A DNA stretch of 64,000 nucleotides from Lachnospiraceae bacterium (lineage in GTDB: Bacteria; Bacillota; Clostridia; Lachnospirales; Lachnospiraceae). The stretch lies in NCBI GenBank assembly GCA_024682075.1, contig JAIKZQ010000027.1, forward strand, positions 1 through 64,000, in the 5' to 3' direction. The notes below the pieces were generated by a model. It had not been told where the DNA came from. It saw only the letters and a list, made by a program, of their open reading frames with translations, and made no database searches. The position numbers and the translations under genes were made by a program. Shown here one piece after another: positions 35,771 through 42,440 of the stretch. Position 1 is the first letter of the stretch. The number at the start of each line of letters is the position of its first letter.

Positions 35771-35835
35771 TGTGCCAAATAACTATTGACACAAAATGCG
35801 ATATGAGATATTGTGCCAATAAACGGAATGGCACA
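35771..35835 (+). promoter_or_regulatory. RAYT promoter with TGTGCCA operator-like repeats
   Basis: TTGACA (35786-35791), 17 bases, TATTGT (35809-35814). TGTGCCA occurs at 35771-35777 and 35812-35818, the latter over the -10, and its complement TGGCACA at 35829-35835. Three copies around one promoter suggest a repressor, so expression of the transposase is probably held low. Confidence 0.65.
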
Positions 35836-35895
35836 GATGTGAAAAGAATTGAATTCACACGGTTGTCCTTTTCAAAACAACAGGGAGGTGAGTGA

Positions 35896-36657
35896 ATGCC
35901 CAGAGGCGCCAGAAAAACCAGTTCGACGGATATTTATCATGTCATGCTACGTGGGATCAACAGGCAGGATATTTTCGAAGAAGATGAGGATAAAAAGTTT
36001 TTTTTATGGATAATCCGTGAGTGTATTAAAGTGTCCGGATGTGATATTTATGCGTATTGCCTTATGTCCAATCATGTACATATTCTGATCAGGACTAAGA
36101 CTGAGAGTATTGGTGTGATCATGAAACGGATCGGCACCAGATATGTGCTGTATTTTAATGAGAAGTATGGACGGGTCGGTCATCTTTTTCAGGATAGATT
36201 TATAAGTGAAGCGGTAGAGGATGACAGATATTTCCTTACAGTTCTTCGATATATAATCCAGAATCCGATGAAGGCGGGGATTGAGCAAAGGCCCGGCAGC
36301 TATATGTGGAGCAGTTATCGAACCTATGTGGATAGCTTCGATCATATTACTGATACATCGATTGCAATCGATATGGCAGGTGGAAAAGAAAAACTGATAG
36401 AGTTTTTAAACGAAAACAATAACGATACGGCCATAGATGTTTCAGAGGGCGGAAGAAAATTGAGTGACAAAGAGTTGAAACGAAAGATGCTTCAAGTCAC
36501 AGGATGCATGACAATCTCCGATTATCAGAACATATCTAAGGAAGAACAGAGAGTATGTGTTTTGAAGATGCGTAAATCCGGATTTTCTTTGGCGCAGATT
36601 GCAAGAATGATCGGCCGGTCGAAGACCCTGATACATAAAATTGTTAAGGAAGGCTGA
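35896..36657 (+). CDS. REP-associated tyrosine transposase (RAYT, Y1/HUH type) with C-terminal helix-turn-helix
   Basis: RAYTs are single-copy relatives of IS200/IS605 transposases that cut and join single-stranded DNA at REP palindromes. The 253 residues start MPRGARKTSSTDIYHVMLRG, the standard RAYT N-terminus. The HUH metal motif is NHVHILI and the likely catalytic tyrosine is in FLTVLRYIIQNPMKAGI (consensus RYIHxNPVxAGL). Residues about 190-253 add a DnaA/Trp-repressor-like helix-turn-helix (GFSLAQIARMIGRSKTLIHKIVK), common in Firmicute members. The ribosome binding site AGGGAGGTGA is strong. REP-like units flank it on both sides and are scattered over 33 kb. It appears intact. Confidence 0.93.
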   Translation: MPRGARKTSSTDIYHVMLRGINRQDIFEEDEDKKFFLWIIRECIKVSGCDIYAYCLMSNHVHILIRTKTESIGVIMKRIGTRYVLYFNEKYGRVGHLFQDRFISEAVEDDRYFLTVLRYIIQNPMKAGIEQRPGSYMWSSYRTYVDSFDHITDTSIAIDMAGGKEKLIEFLNENNNDTAIDVSEGGRKLSDKELKRKMLQVTGCMTISDYQNISKEEQRVCVLKMRKSGFSLAQIARMIGRSKTLIHKIVKEG

Positions 36658-36688
36658 GCGGGTAAATAGAGGATGGTGAACGATAAAG

Positions 36689-36753
36689 GTGAACGGAGGA
36701 ACCGTCCCCCCGTTCACAATAAAGGTGAACGGAGGAACCGTCCCCCCGTTCAC
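36689..36753 (+). repeat. REP-like palindrome, two tandem copies downstream of the RAYT gene
   Basis: Identical 29-nt units at 36689-36717 and 36725-36753, spaced by AATAAAG; the run AATAAAGGTGAACGG repeats exactly, and a stray GGTGAACGATAAAG precedes the first. They are the least decayed copies in the window: GTGAACGG at one end, CCGTTCAC at the other, core AGGAACCGTCCC. Confidence 0.95.
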
Positions 36754-36755
36754 AA

Positions 36756-36802
36756 AGTATACTTTTAGTATGTATCCCTCCCCTTGTATGGGTTTATATA
36801 AT
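36756..36802 (+). promoter_or_regulatory. Shared upstream element and promoter of the second lipoprotein gene
   Basis: AGTATACTTTTAGTATGTAT (36756-36775) differs from the element at 34574 by one base and is again 21 bases from the -10 (TATAAT, 36797-36802). It starts three bases after a REP-like unit. Confidence 0.7.
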
Positions 36803-36842
36803 ATTCATGGTACTAAAGATTCCTTATGAGGAGGATATATTT

Positions 36843-37559
36843 ATGAAAAAGAAAATCGCCATGCTTATGGGTGTTCTCGCATTATCCGTATTTGCGGCAT
36901 GCGGAAATACCGCAGACGTCGATATCGATTACGATGAAGATTACGATATTGACTGGGAAGAAGATTACGATGAGTCGGATGATGCGCTTGATGAATTGCT
37001 CGGATATTGGGAGGGTGAGAATGTTTTTGTCCTTATGTATACCTTCTATCCGGAAGGAAATTATTCATTCAGCTCGGACGGAGGACTGACAGAAGATGGT
37101 ACATATGAGTTAAGCGGAACCGATCTTCTTCTTACTGCTGAAGACGGATCCGAATATAGTTTTACATTTTCCGACGGACGTCTCTATGACAGCGACGATA
37201 CCGAATATTTCAAGAAATTAGAGCTTGGCGATATTGATGTTGCATATTATGAGGAAAGTGATGATCCTCTTGCGGATGTCGCAGGTTATTGGGAAGGCGA
37301 TCATACACCCCCCAATGACTGGTTCATCTTCACTTCCGAGGGAGAATTCTATTGCAGCAGGGATGACTACGGCATGGAGTGGGGAACATATACTTATGAC
37401 GGTAATAATGTTTACCTGACATTTGCCGATTCGGGTGAAACCGAGACATATATGATGTTTGATTATAATTATCTTTTATATGAGCCTTGCGAAGGCCTTA
37501 ACAGAACCAACAGGGATGATACCGTGGACCAGTGGATCCTTGATGAGGTTGGCAGGTAA
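36843..37559 (+). CDS. Predicted lipoprotein with duplicated lipocalin-like domain
   Basis: A 238-residue lipoprotein: signal MKKKIAMLMGVLALSVFAAC with Cys20 lipidated, then a very acidic linker (about 24-50, mostly Asp, Glu and Tyr). Two similar modules follow, one starting LLGYWEGENVFVLMYTFYPEG and one DVAGYWEGDHTPPNDWFIF. Each is a run of beta strands of about 75 residues, an internal duplication. It has AGGAGGATATATTT before the ATG. It probably shares a regulator with the gene at 34665. Function unknown. Confidence 0.8.
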   Translation: MKKKIAMLMGVLALSVFAACGNTADVDIDYDEDYDIDWEEDYDESDDALDELLGYWEGENVFVLMYTFYPEGNYSFSSDGGLTEDGTYELSGTDLLLTAEDGSEYSFTFSDGRLYDSDDTEYFKKLELGDIDVAYYEESDDPLADVAGYWEGDHTPPNDWFIFTSEGEFYCSRDDYGMEWGTYTYDGNNVYLTFADSGETETYMMFDYNYLLYEPCEGLNRTNRDDTVDQWILDEVGR

Positions 37560-37580
37560 AAATTTATAGGAGATGATCTC

Positions 37581-37769
37581 ATGGTAATGATCGCAGCCGG
37601 ACTGATCCTGCTGAGCAGCATATGCGGCATTGTTTATGCGAATGCGAAGATAAAAAATAATAACAGTATGAAGATAACGGTGCAGATACTATGCGTCCTG
37701 CTTGCAATTGCATCGGCAGTCTTCATACTTATCACGATGTATTTTGCATGGGCAGTCAGAATGAACTGA
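37581..37769 (+). CDS. Small membrane protein, 62 aa
   Basis: Two hydrophobic helices (about 3-21 and 32-57) joined by a basic loop (NAKIKNNNSMK); no known family. TAGGAGATGATCTC is a good ribosome binding site. It sits 21 bases after one lipoprotein gene and 22 before another, so the three are probably one operon. Confidence 0.65.
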   Translation: MVMIAAGLILLSSICGIVYANAKIKNNNSMKITVQILCVLLAIASAVFILITMYFAWAVRMN

Positions 37770-37791
37770 ATGATCCGGAAGGGAAAACAGA

Positions 37792-38199
37792 ATGCCTAAA
37801 AGAGTTATGAATAAGGGAAAGATTTTATTCGCTGTGATCATGATGACAGCCATGCTCGGAGTGCTTGCAGGATGCGGAGAGCAGAGCATTGCAGGTCACT
37901 GGGTATTGCAGGAGCAGCAGTGGGGCGAAGGTTACTTTGCCACCAGAGAATATTACGAAGACCGAGGAATCTATGAGGAATATTACCTCGACGAAAGCGG
38001 TGGAACCTATTACTACACTACGCCCGATGAGGATTTTAGCCTGGAATTCAGCTACAGTTATGACAAAAAAGGTCACTTCTGGTTTTCGGATTGTGAGGAG
38101 TTTTACCATGCAGTGACGTTACATGGCGATACATTTACTTACGATGTAGGCGAGGGCGATGACACCATAACCTATGTATTCGAAAGAGTTGATGACTAA
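37792..38199 (+). CDS. Small predicted lipoprotein, 135 aa
   Basis: A lipoprotein with signal MPKRVMNKGKILFAVIMMTA then MLGVLAGC (Cys28 lipidated). The mature part starts IAGHWVLQEQQWGEG and is rich in Tyr, Glu and Gly with alternating beta-strand character, like one module of the lipoprotein two genes upstream. It is the last gene of the presumed three-gene operon and ends against a REP-derived hairpin. Confidence 0.7.
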   Translation: MPKRVMNKGKILFAVIMMTAMLGVLAGCGEQSIAGHWVLQEQQWGEGYFATREYYEDRGIYEEYYLDESGGTYYYTTPDEDFSLEFSYSYDKKGHFWFSDCEEFYHAVTLHGDTFTYDVGEGDDTITYVFERVDD

Positions 38200-38217
38200 A
38201 CTCTGAACGAGAGCGAC

Positions 38218-38251
38218 GAACGGGGTGGACGGCAGAACCGTCCCCCCGTTC
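38218..38251. repeat. Composite REP-like hairpin between convergent genes
   Basis: GAACGGGGTGGACGG (38218-38232) pairs with ACCGTCCCCCCGTTC (38237-38251), 14 of 15 positions, loop CAGA, followed by ATTTTTTC on the + strand. It looks like a reverse half-unit joined to a forward half-unit and is well placed to terminate the + strand operon. Confidence 0.75.
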
Positions 38252-39425
38252 ATTTTTTCACTATGACATCCATGATCTTTGATCCGCAGTAACGGCAGAT
38301 GTAATCTCTGTCCGCTGCTCCGACTATGGCACCGCCACAGTTAGGGCAGCGGTCTTTTACTATCTGCTTGCCGAGCGCAACCTGCAGCACTCCGCCGTGT
38401 TTTTCAACCGTGCAGTGACGCAGGTACCCTTTTTTCAGGGAATTGAATATCAGGTTGATCTTCTTGCGGCTATCGGCGTTTCTGTAGGCGGGAAGCTTTG
38501 ATGCGCTGACAAAAGGTGTCTTTACCCGGGTGAGATAACTTGCAACCGTATAAGAAACATTTACCAGACTGATCTTCCTGATGCGCTTGATCAGGACAGG
38601 TATCAGTCCGATGATGATGCATGCACTCGCAAGGATCGAATAGATCATGTCGTAGTGGATGTTTTCGATGTCATAACGGTGATCGTTCGGATCCAATATT
38701 ATTGAAACCAGATAGTCGTGGTTGTTGTATTTTGCGATGTTATCGATCCCGACCATCAGGCATATGAACATCACGAAAAGAGTCAGCCCGATGAGAATGG
38801 GGAAGATGACACGCTTGGCAGAGAGGTTCTTTCCTGAGTAATAATCGAAATTCTGGGGCTTTCCCTTTACTTCATTGGTGATGGAATAGTACTTTCCGTC
38901 AGTCAGGACTCTTGCCCGCAGATCCGAGCTGTTGCAGTAAGGGCATTCTCCGGTAAAGTAGATCTTCTTTTCTATAATGCCTCCACAGCTCAGGCATTCG
39001 CATGTCGTGGTCTTGGAGGCCAGCTCTGCACCACCGTCCCTGAATGCGTAATTCTTCATATAGATGCGTGGGAATATCTTCAGCTGTTTCGTGATCTTTT
39101 CTGCGGAACGTCCGGTAACCTCTGCCAGATCCTCCGCTCCTACAAATCCGTCCAGATCTCCTTCAAAATACCCCGAATAGAAGCGTGCGTCTCCGATATT
39201 TGAAGAGGATAGCATGACATGGATAAGGATGATCGGTCCGGCAATGATCCAGAATAGAAATTCCGAGGTTCCCCTTGCATGCATGAGAGTATAGGTATCG
39301 CCCCAGTACCGCACTACAAGATATATCTGGAATGCAGTAGCTACGATCAGATTGGCGATGGCGACGATCGCAAGCAATATGTTCTTTATTTTCAAAAATG
39401 TAATTACGTTCTTTTTAAGATACAT
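38250..39425 (-). CDS. Membrane protein with two zinc ribbons
   Basis: A 391-residue protein on the otherwise sparsely used minus strand. Helices lie near 12-36 and 58-76 at the N-terminus and at two central places (VIFPILIGLTLFVMFICLMVG and MIYSILASACIIIGLIPVLI). There are two zinc-ribbon cysteine sets, one in the middle (CECLSCG then CPYCN) and one at the end (CPNCGG then CRYCGS). ATG 39425 has AGAGG six bases upstream; an ATG 13 codons earlier is possible. Zinc ribbons plus helices of this kind occur in many uncharacterised Firmicute proteins. Function unknown. Confidence 0.75.
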   Translation of the reverse strand: MYLKKNVITFLKIKNILLAIVAIANLIVATAFQIYLVVRYWGDTYTLMHARGTSEFLFWIIAGPIILIHVMLSSSNIGDARFYSGYFEGDLDGFVGAEDLAEVTGRSAEKITKQLKIFPRIYMKNYAFRDGGAELASKTTTCECLSCGGIIEKKIYFTGECPYCNSSDLRARVLTDGKYYSITNEVKGKPQNFDYYSGKNLSAKRVIFPILIGLTLFVMFICLMVGIDNIAKYNNHDYLVSIILDPNDHRYDIENIHYDMIYSILASACIIIGLIPVLIKRIRKISLVNVSYTVASYLTRVKTPFVSASKLPAYRNADSRKKINLIFNSLKKGYLRHCTVEKHGGVLQVALGKQIVKDRCPNCGGAIVGAADRDYICRYCGSKIMDVIVKK

Positions 39426-39526
39426 ATCCGGCCTCTTTTCATCTAAAAGTGCGTTCCCGTACATTTTAGCATTTATGGTAAAATATTAAAGTACGACCTT
39501 GAATTAAGGCTTTTTTCGGGAGGGGC

Positions 39527-40072
39527 ATGATGCTTCTGACAAGTTATACGGAAACTTTTGTGGACGAGAACGGTGTCACTCATATACATACCTATACCGA
39601 TTATTCGAACGGGGGCAGGCCTCCCATTGATAAAAGTTCGCTGACACTTCTCATTCTCTCTGTGCTGGTAGTCCTGGGGCTGGCTGCTTATCATCTTTAC
39701 AGAGCTTATAAGGCGATCCGCATTAAGAAAGCATGCATTGAGCAGATCCCGGCAAATGTAGTGATGATCAACTCTGCGAGAGCTGATGACAGAAATTACC
39801 GTTACAGATACAAAAGATACAGTGCCGTTTACAGGTATGAATATAAAGGCAGGACCTATTCCAACAGAAACAGAATGTGGGGAAGCAAAGAATATCTGGG
39901 CGATCTAAGACAGGGCATGACGGCGATGATAAATATCTGTCCCGCTCAGCCGGAGATCATGTTTGACAGGCTCGGGGAAAGCGAAAGAAAGTATTTTCTG
40001 TCTCAAGGAATCCTGCAATCCATAATGGGAATAGCCATCGTCCTGATGATCATTTTCAGGGACAGAATATAA
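39527..40072 (+). CDS. DUF3592-like membrane protein, uncertain
   Basis: A 181-residue protein with a central helix (about 38-60, SLTLLILSVLVVLGLAAYHL) and a C-terminal helix (about 160-178). Between them lies a basic, Tyr/Arg-rich region (YRYRYKRYSAVYRYEYKGRTYSN) ending in CPAQPEI. The YxYxYxGxxY pattern flanked by helices resembles DUF3592, but the match is by eye. It is transcribed divergently from the zinc-ribbon membrane protein. GGGAGGGG precedes an ATGATG start. Confidence 0.6.
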   Translation: MMLLTSYTETFVDENGVTHIHTYTDYSNGGRPPIDKSSLTLLILSVLVVLGLAAYHLYRAYKAIRIKKACIEQIPANVVMINSARADDRNYRYRYKRYSAVYRYEYKGRTYSNRNRMWGSKEYLGDLRQGMTAMINICPAQPEIMFDRLGESERKYFLSQGILQSIMGIAIVLMIIFRDRI

Positions 40073-40075
40073 GAA

Positions 40076-40205
40076 TTGCGAAAAGACGGTTAATATTTGC
40101 GAAAAGAAAACAGTTTCTACTCAAGCAGGCTCTTAAGTGATAAAATAATCCTGTTAGGGCTGATCCGGAAGGTCGCATGGCAATCTGCGAACACGGATCG
40201 GATCA
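40076..40205 (+). promoter_or_regulatory. Leader region of the DUF4867 gene: direct repeats and hairpin
   Basis: TTGCGAAAAGA is repeated at 40076-40086 and 40097-40107, exactly 21 bases (two helical turns) apart, which suggests a binding site. Further on, TGATCCG (40161-40167) and CGGATCA (40199-40205) enclose an inner hairpin TCGCA/TGCGA (40173-40177, 40186-40190), and TTTTC follows. That is terminator-like but sits in front of the gene, so attenuation is possible. Confidence 0.5.
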
Positions 40206-40246
40206 TTTTCGGGTATTTCAACTAATTAATTACGGAGGGTAATGCC

Positions 40247-40882
40247 ATGCAGTTTATTTCAGTTCACAGCGAAGAATTCAAAAGATACGGACATGTCCTG
40301 ACCGGATATGATGTAGCTCCTCTCCTTGATGCAATGGAGAAGATCGAGCTTCCCGCAGAGGGAGTTGCTTATGAGCCCGGTATCGACAGTCTTGAGGCCT
40401 GCACCGATCTTTACAAGGATTTCACAGACAGGGCTTACGGCGGAATGCCCATCCAGATCGGAATGTGCTGGGGCTCCAACACCAAGCTTAACTGCCTTGA
40501 GTATCACCGCGGATGTGAGCTTAATATCGGAACTTCCAAGTTCGTTCTCCTTCTTGCCAAGATGGATGATATCGTGGATGGCAAGCTTGATACCTCCAAG
40601 GTCAAGGCGTTTGTTGCGGATAAGGGCGATGTTGTGGTTGTTTACGAAGATACTCTTCACTATGCACCCTGCAACGCAGAAGGCGAGTCAAACTTCCGCG
40701 TATGTGTAGTCCTTCCCAAGAACACCAATACCGACAAGCCCGCACTCAAGGAAGGCAATGACGAGGACAAGCTCCTTTGGGCGCGCAATAAGTGGCTCAT
40801 CGCTCATGCTGAGGCAAGCGAGGCAGCTGCAGGTGCATATGTAGGCCTTACCGGCAAGAATATCGATATCGCAGTAGACTAA
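40247..40882 (+). CDS. DUF4867 family protein (cupin-like)
   Basis: A 211-residue soluble protein. The segments YEPGIDSLEACTDLYKDFTDRAYGGMPIQIGMCWG, EYHRGCELNIGTSKFVLLLA and EDTLHYAPC suggest a double-stranded beta-helix (cupin) with candidate metal ligands His and Glu. The family name DUF4867 is from memory of Lachnospiraceae proteins of this type. Codon use (many GGC, GCA, CTT and ATC) suggests good expression. ACGGAGGGTAATGCC precedes the ATG. It ends just before an inverted pair of REP-like units. Confidence 0.75.
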   Translation: MQFISVHSEEFKRYGHVLTGYDVAPLLDAMEKIELPAEGVAYEPGIDSLEACTDLYKDFTDRAYGGMPIQIGMCWGSNTKLNCLEYHRGCELNIGTSKFVLLLAKMDDIVDGKLDTSKVKAFVADKGDVVVVYEDTLHYAPCNAEGESNFRVCVVLPKNTNTDKPALKEGNDEDKLLWARNKWLIAHAEASEAAAGAYVGLTGKNIDIAVD

Positions 40883-40897
40883 CAGAAGAACGAGAGG

Positions 40898-40958
40898 GTG
40901 AACGAAGGGACGGTTCCGCCGTTCACCAAGTGAACGTAGGAACCGTCCCTTTGTTCAC
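40898..40958. repeat. REP-like palindromes, inverted pair
   Basis: A reverse unit (40898-40926, core GGGACGGTTCCGCC) and a forward unit (40930-40958, core AGGAACCGTCCC) three bases apart. The pair resembles the BIMEs formed by REPs in enterobacteria and would fold into one long hairpin. Confidence 0.92.
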
Positions 40959-40966
40959 CCCTTTTC

Positions 40967-40988
40967 AGCCCGGCGTAAACCGGGCTGA
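40967..40988 (+). terminator. GC-rich hairpin after the REP pair, possible terminator
   Basis: CAGCCCGG/CCGGGCTG with loop CGTAAA, followed by AGTTTGTATT, which is a poor T-run. It may end the DUF4867 transcript. Confidence 0.5.
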
Positions 40989-41026
40989 GTTTGTATTATG
41001 AGCTTTTCAAAATAGAGGAATCTGTC

Positions 41027-41842
41027 ATGCCCATTACGGCCGGATATATGGTGCCGCACCCTCCCATAGCGGTTAAGGAGATCGGACGCGGAGAAGAACT
41101 GAAGATAACAGACACACTTGTCTCTTTTGATGAAGTGGCGAAGGACATTGCCTCGGTAAAGCCTGACACGATCATCCTTACATCTCCGCATTCCGTGATG
41201 TACGGTGATTATTTCCACATATCTCCCGGAAAAAAAGCGACGGGGGATTTCGGAAGATTCGGTGCGGGATCTGTGAAGTTCTGCGCAGACTATGATGAGG
41301 AACTTGCACTGCAGATAGCTAAAGAGTGCGATAAGGAAGGGATCCCGGCAGGGACGCTCGGTGAAAAAGACCCGGCCCTTGATCACGGAACAACCGTGCC
41401 TCTGTATTTCATCAATAAAAGATATACGGATTATAAGCTTGTAAGGATCGGCCTTTCGGGACTTGATCTGAATACTCATTACGAATTCGGCGAGGCCATC
41501 CGGAAAGCGGTGGACAGAACCGGCAGGAAATGCGTCTTTGTGGCAAGCGGTGATCTGAGCCACTGTCAGAAGGAGGACGGACCGTATGGTTTTTCTCCGG
41601 AAGGTCCCGTATATGATGAGAAGATCATGTCAGTGATGGGAGCGGCGGACTTCGGAGCACTGACATCCTTTGACGAGAATCTCCTTGATAAGGCCATGGA
41701 GTGCGGACACAGGTCATTTACCATCATGGGCGGAGCATTTGACGGAGTAAACCTCGATACAAGGGAACTGTCCCATGAAGCCACATTCGGAGTGGGATAC
41801 GGATTCTGTATATATCATCCTCTCCCATACAGCGAAGTGTAA
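41027..41842 (+). CDS. AmmeMemoRadiSam system protein B-like (Memo/LigB-type dioxygenase-fold)
   Basis: A 271-residue protein of the class III extradiol dioxygenase/Memo fold: MPITAGYMVPHPPIAVKEIG (conserved VPHPP), TIILTSPHSVMYGDYFHIS, ALDHGTTVPLYF and FVASGDLSHCQKEDGPYGFS. The His and Asp/Glu residues in these blocks are the usual metal ligands. It is followed by AMMECR1 and a radical SAM gene, the three-part AmmeMemoRadiSam set. In Clostridia this domain is, as I recall, often fused to AMMECR1; here two REP-like units lie in the 82-base gap between them. Start 41027 has AGAGGAATCTGTC upstream. Confidence 0.85.
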   Translation: MPITAGYMVPHPPIAVKEIGRGEELKITDTLVSFDEVAKDIASVKPDTIILTSPHSVMYGDYFHISPGKKATGDFGRFGAGSVKFCADYDEELALQIAKECDKEGIPAGTLGEKDPALDHGTTVPLYFINKRYTDYKLVRIGLSGLDLNTHYEFGEAIRKAVDRTGRKCVFVASGDLSHCQKEDGPYGFSPEGPVYDEKIMSVMGAADFGALTSFDENLLDKAMECGHRSFTIMGGAFDGVNLDTRELSHEATFGVGYGFCIYHPLPYSEV

Positions 41843-41845
41843 ACT

Positions 41846-41903
41846 GTGAACGGAGGAACCGTCCCTGCGTTCATGTGAACGGAGGAACCGTCCCCCTGTT
41901 CAC
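41846..41903 (+). repeat. REP-like palindrome, two tandem copies between Memo-like and AMMECR1 genes
   Basis: Forward units at 41846-41874 and 41875-41903, directly abutting. They fill most of the gap between the two AmmeMemoRadiSam genes. Confidence 0.92.
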
Positions 41904-41924
41904 CCACCCTTTGGGAGAAAAGAA

Positions 41925-42440
41925 ATGGACAAATACGTATCACTTGCCAAAAACACGATAGAAAAGTACATAACAAGCGGAGAGGTGTATTCTCCCTCAC
42001 CGGATGAACTCACCGAAGAGATGTCTTCGAAAAGAGCCGGCGCATTTGTCTCGATCCACAAAAACGGGGATCTTCGCGGCTGCATCGGAACAATAGCACC
42101 CACGAAGGATTCACTCTCAGCAGAGATCATCTCCAACGCCATTGCTGCTTCGACAAGGGATCCGAGGTTTTCGGCGATCACACCGGATGAACTGGACAGT
42201 CTTGAGATAAATGTTGATGTGCTTGGCGAGCCCGAGGCGATAAGTTCACCGGATGAGCTTGATGTGAAAAGATACGGCGTTATCGTCGAGAAGGATTTCA
42301 GACGGGGACTTCTTCTTCCCGACCTTGAAGGCGTGGATACCGTCGAATATCAGATCGCGATCGCAATGCAGAAGGCCGGAATAGGATTTGAAGAAAAAGG
42401 GATCAGACTGTACCGGTTTGAGGTAGTCAGGCATGAGTGA
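41925..42440 (+). CDS. AmmeMemoRadiSam system protein A (AMMECR1 domain)
   Basis: A 171-residue AMMECR1-domain protein. The hallmark LRGCIGT motif is present (KNGDLRGCIGTIAPTKDSL), as are RAGAFVSIHK, STRDPRFSAITPDEL and the C-terminal KAGI helix. The fold is known, but the reaction is not; it is thought to work with the Memo and radical SAM proteins encoded beside it. The stop overlaps the radical SAM gene by eight bases. GGGAGAAAAGAA precedes the ATG. Confidence 0.92.
   Translation: MDKYVSLAKNTIEKYITSGEVYSPSPDELTEEMSSKRAGAFVSIHKNGDLRGCIGTIAPTKDSLSAEIISNAIAASTRDPRFSAITPDELDSLEINVDVLGEPEAISSPDELDVKRYGVIVEKDFRRGLLLPDLEGVDTVEYQIAIAMQKAGIGFEEKGIRLYRFEVVRHE

Noticed and set aside
36689..36753. 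Tandem 29-nt repeats that could be taken for a CRISPR array
   Set aside because: Only two repeats with a 7-base spacer, the same unit is scattered over 33 kb in both orientations, and no cas gene is present.
33119..36753. Minus-strand frames ending in NGGTVPPFT-like or ERRNRP-like peptides
   Set aside because: These peptides are translations of the REP-like palindrome in various frames, not proteins.
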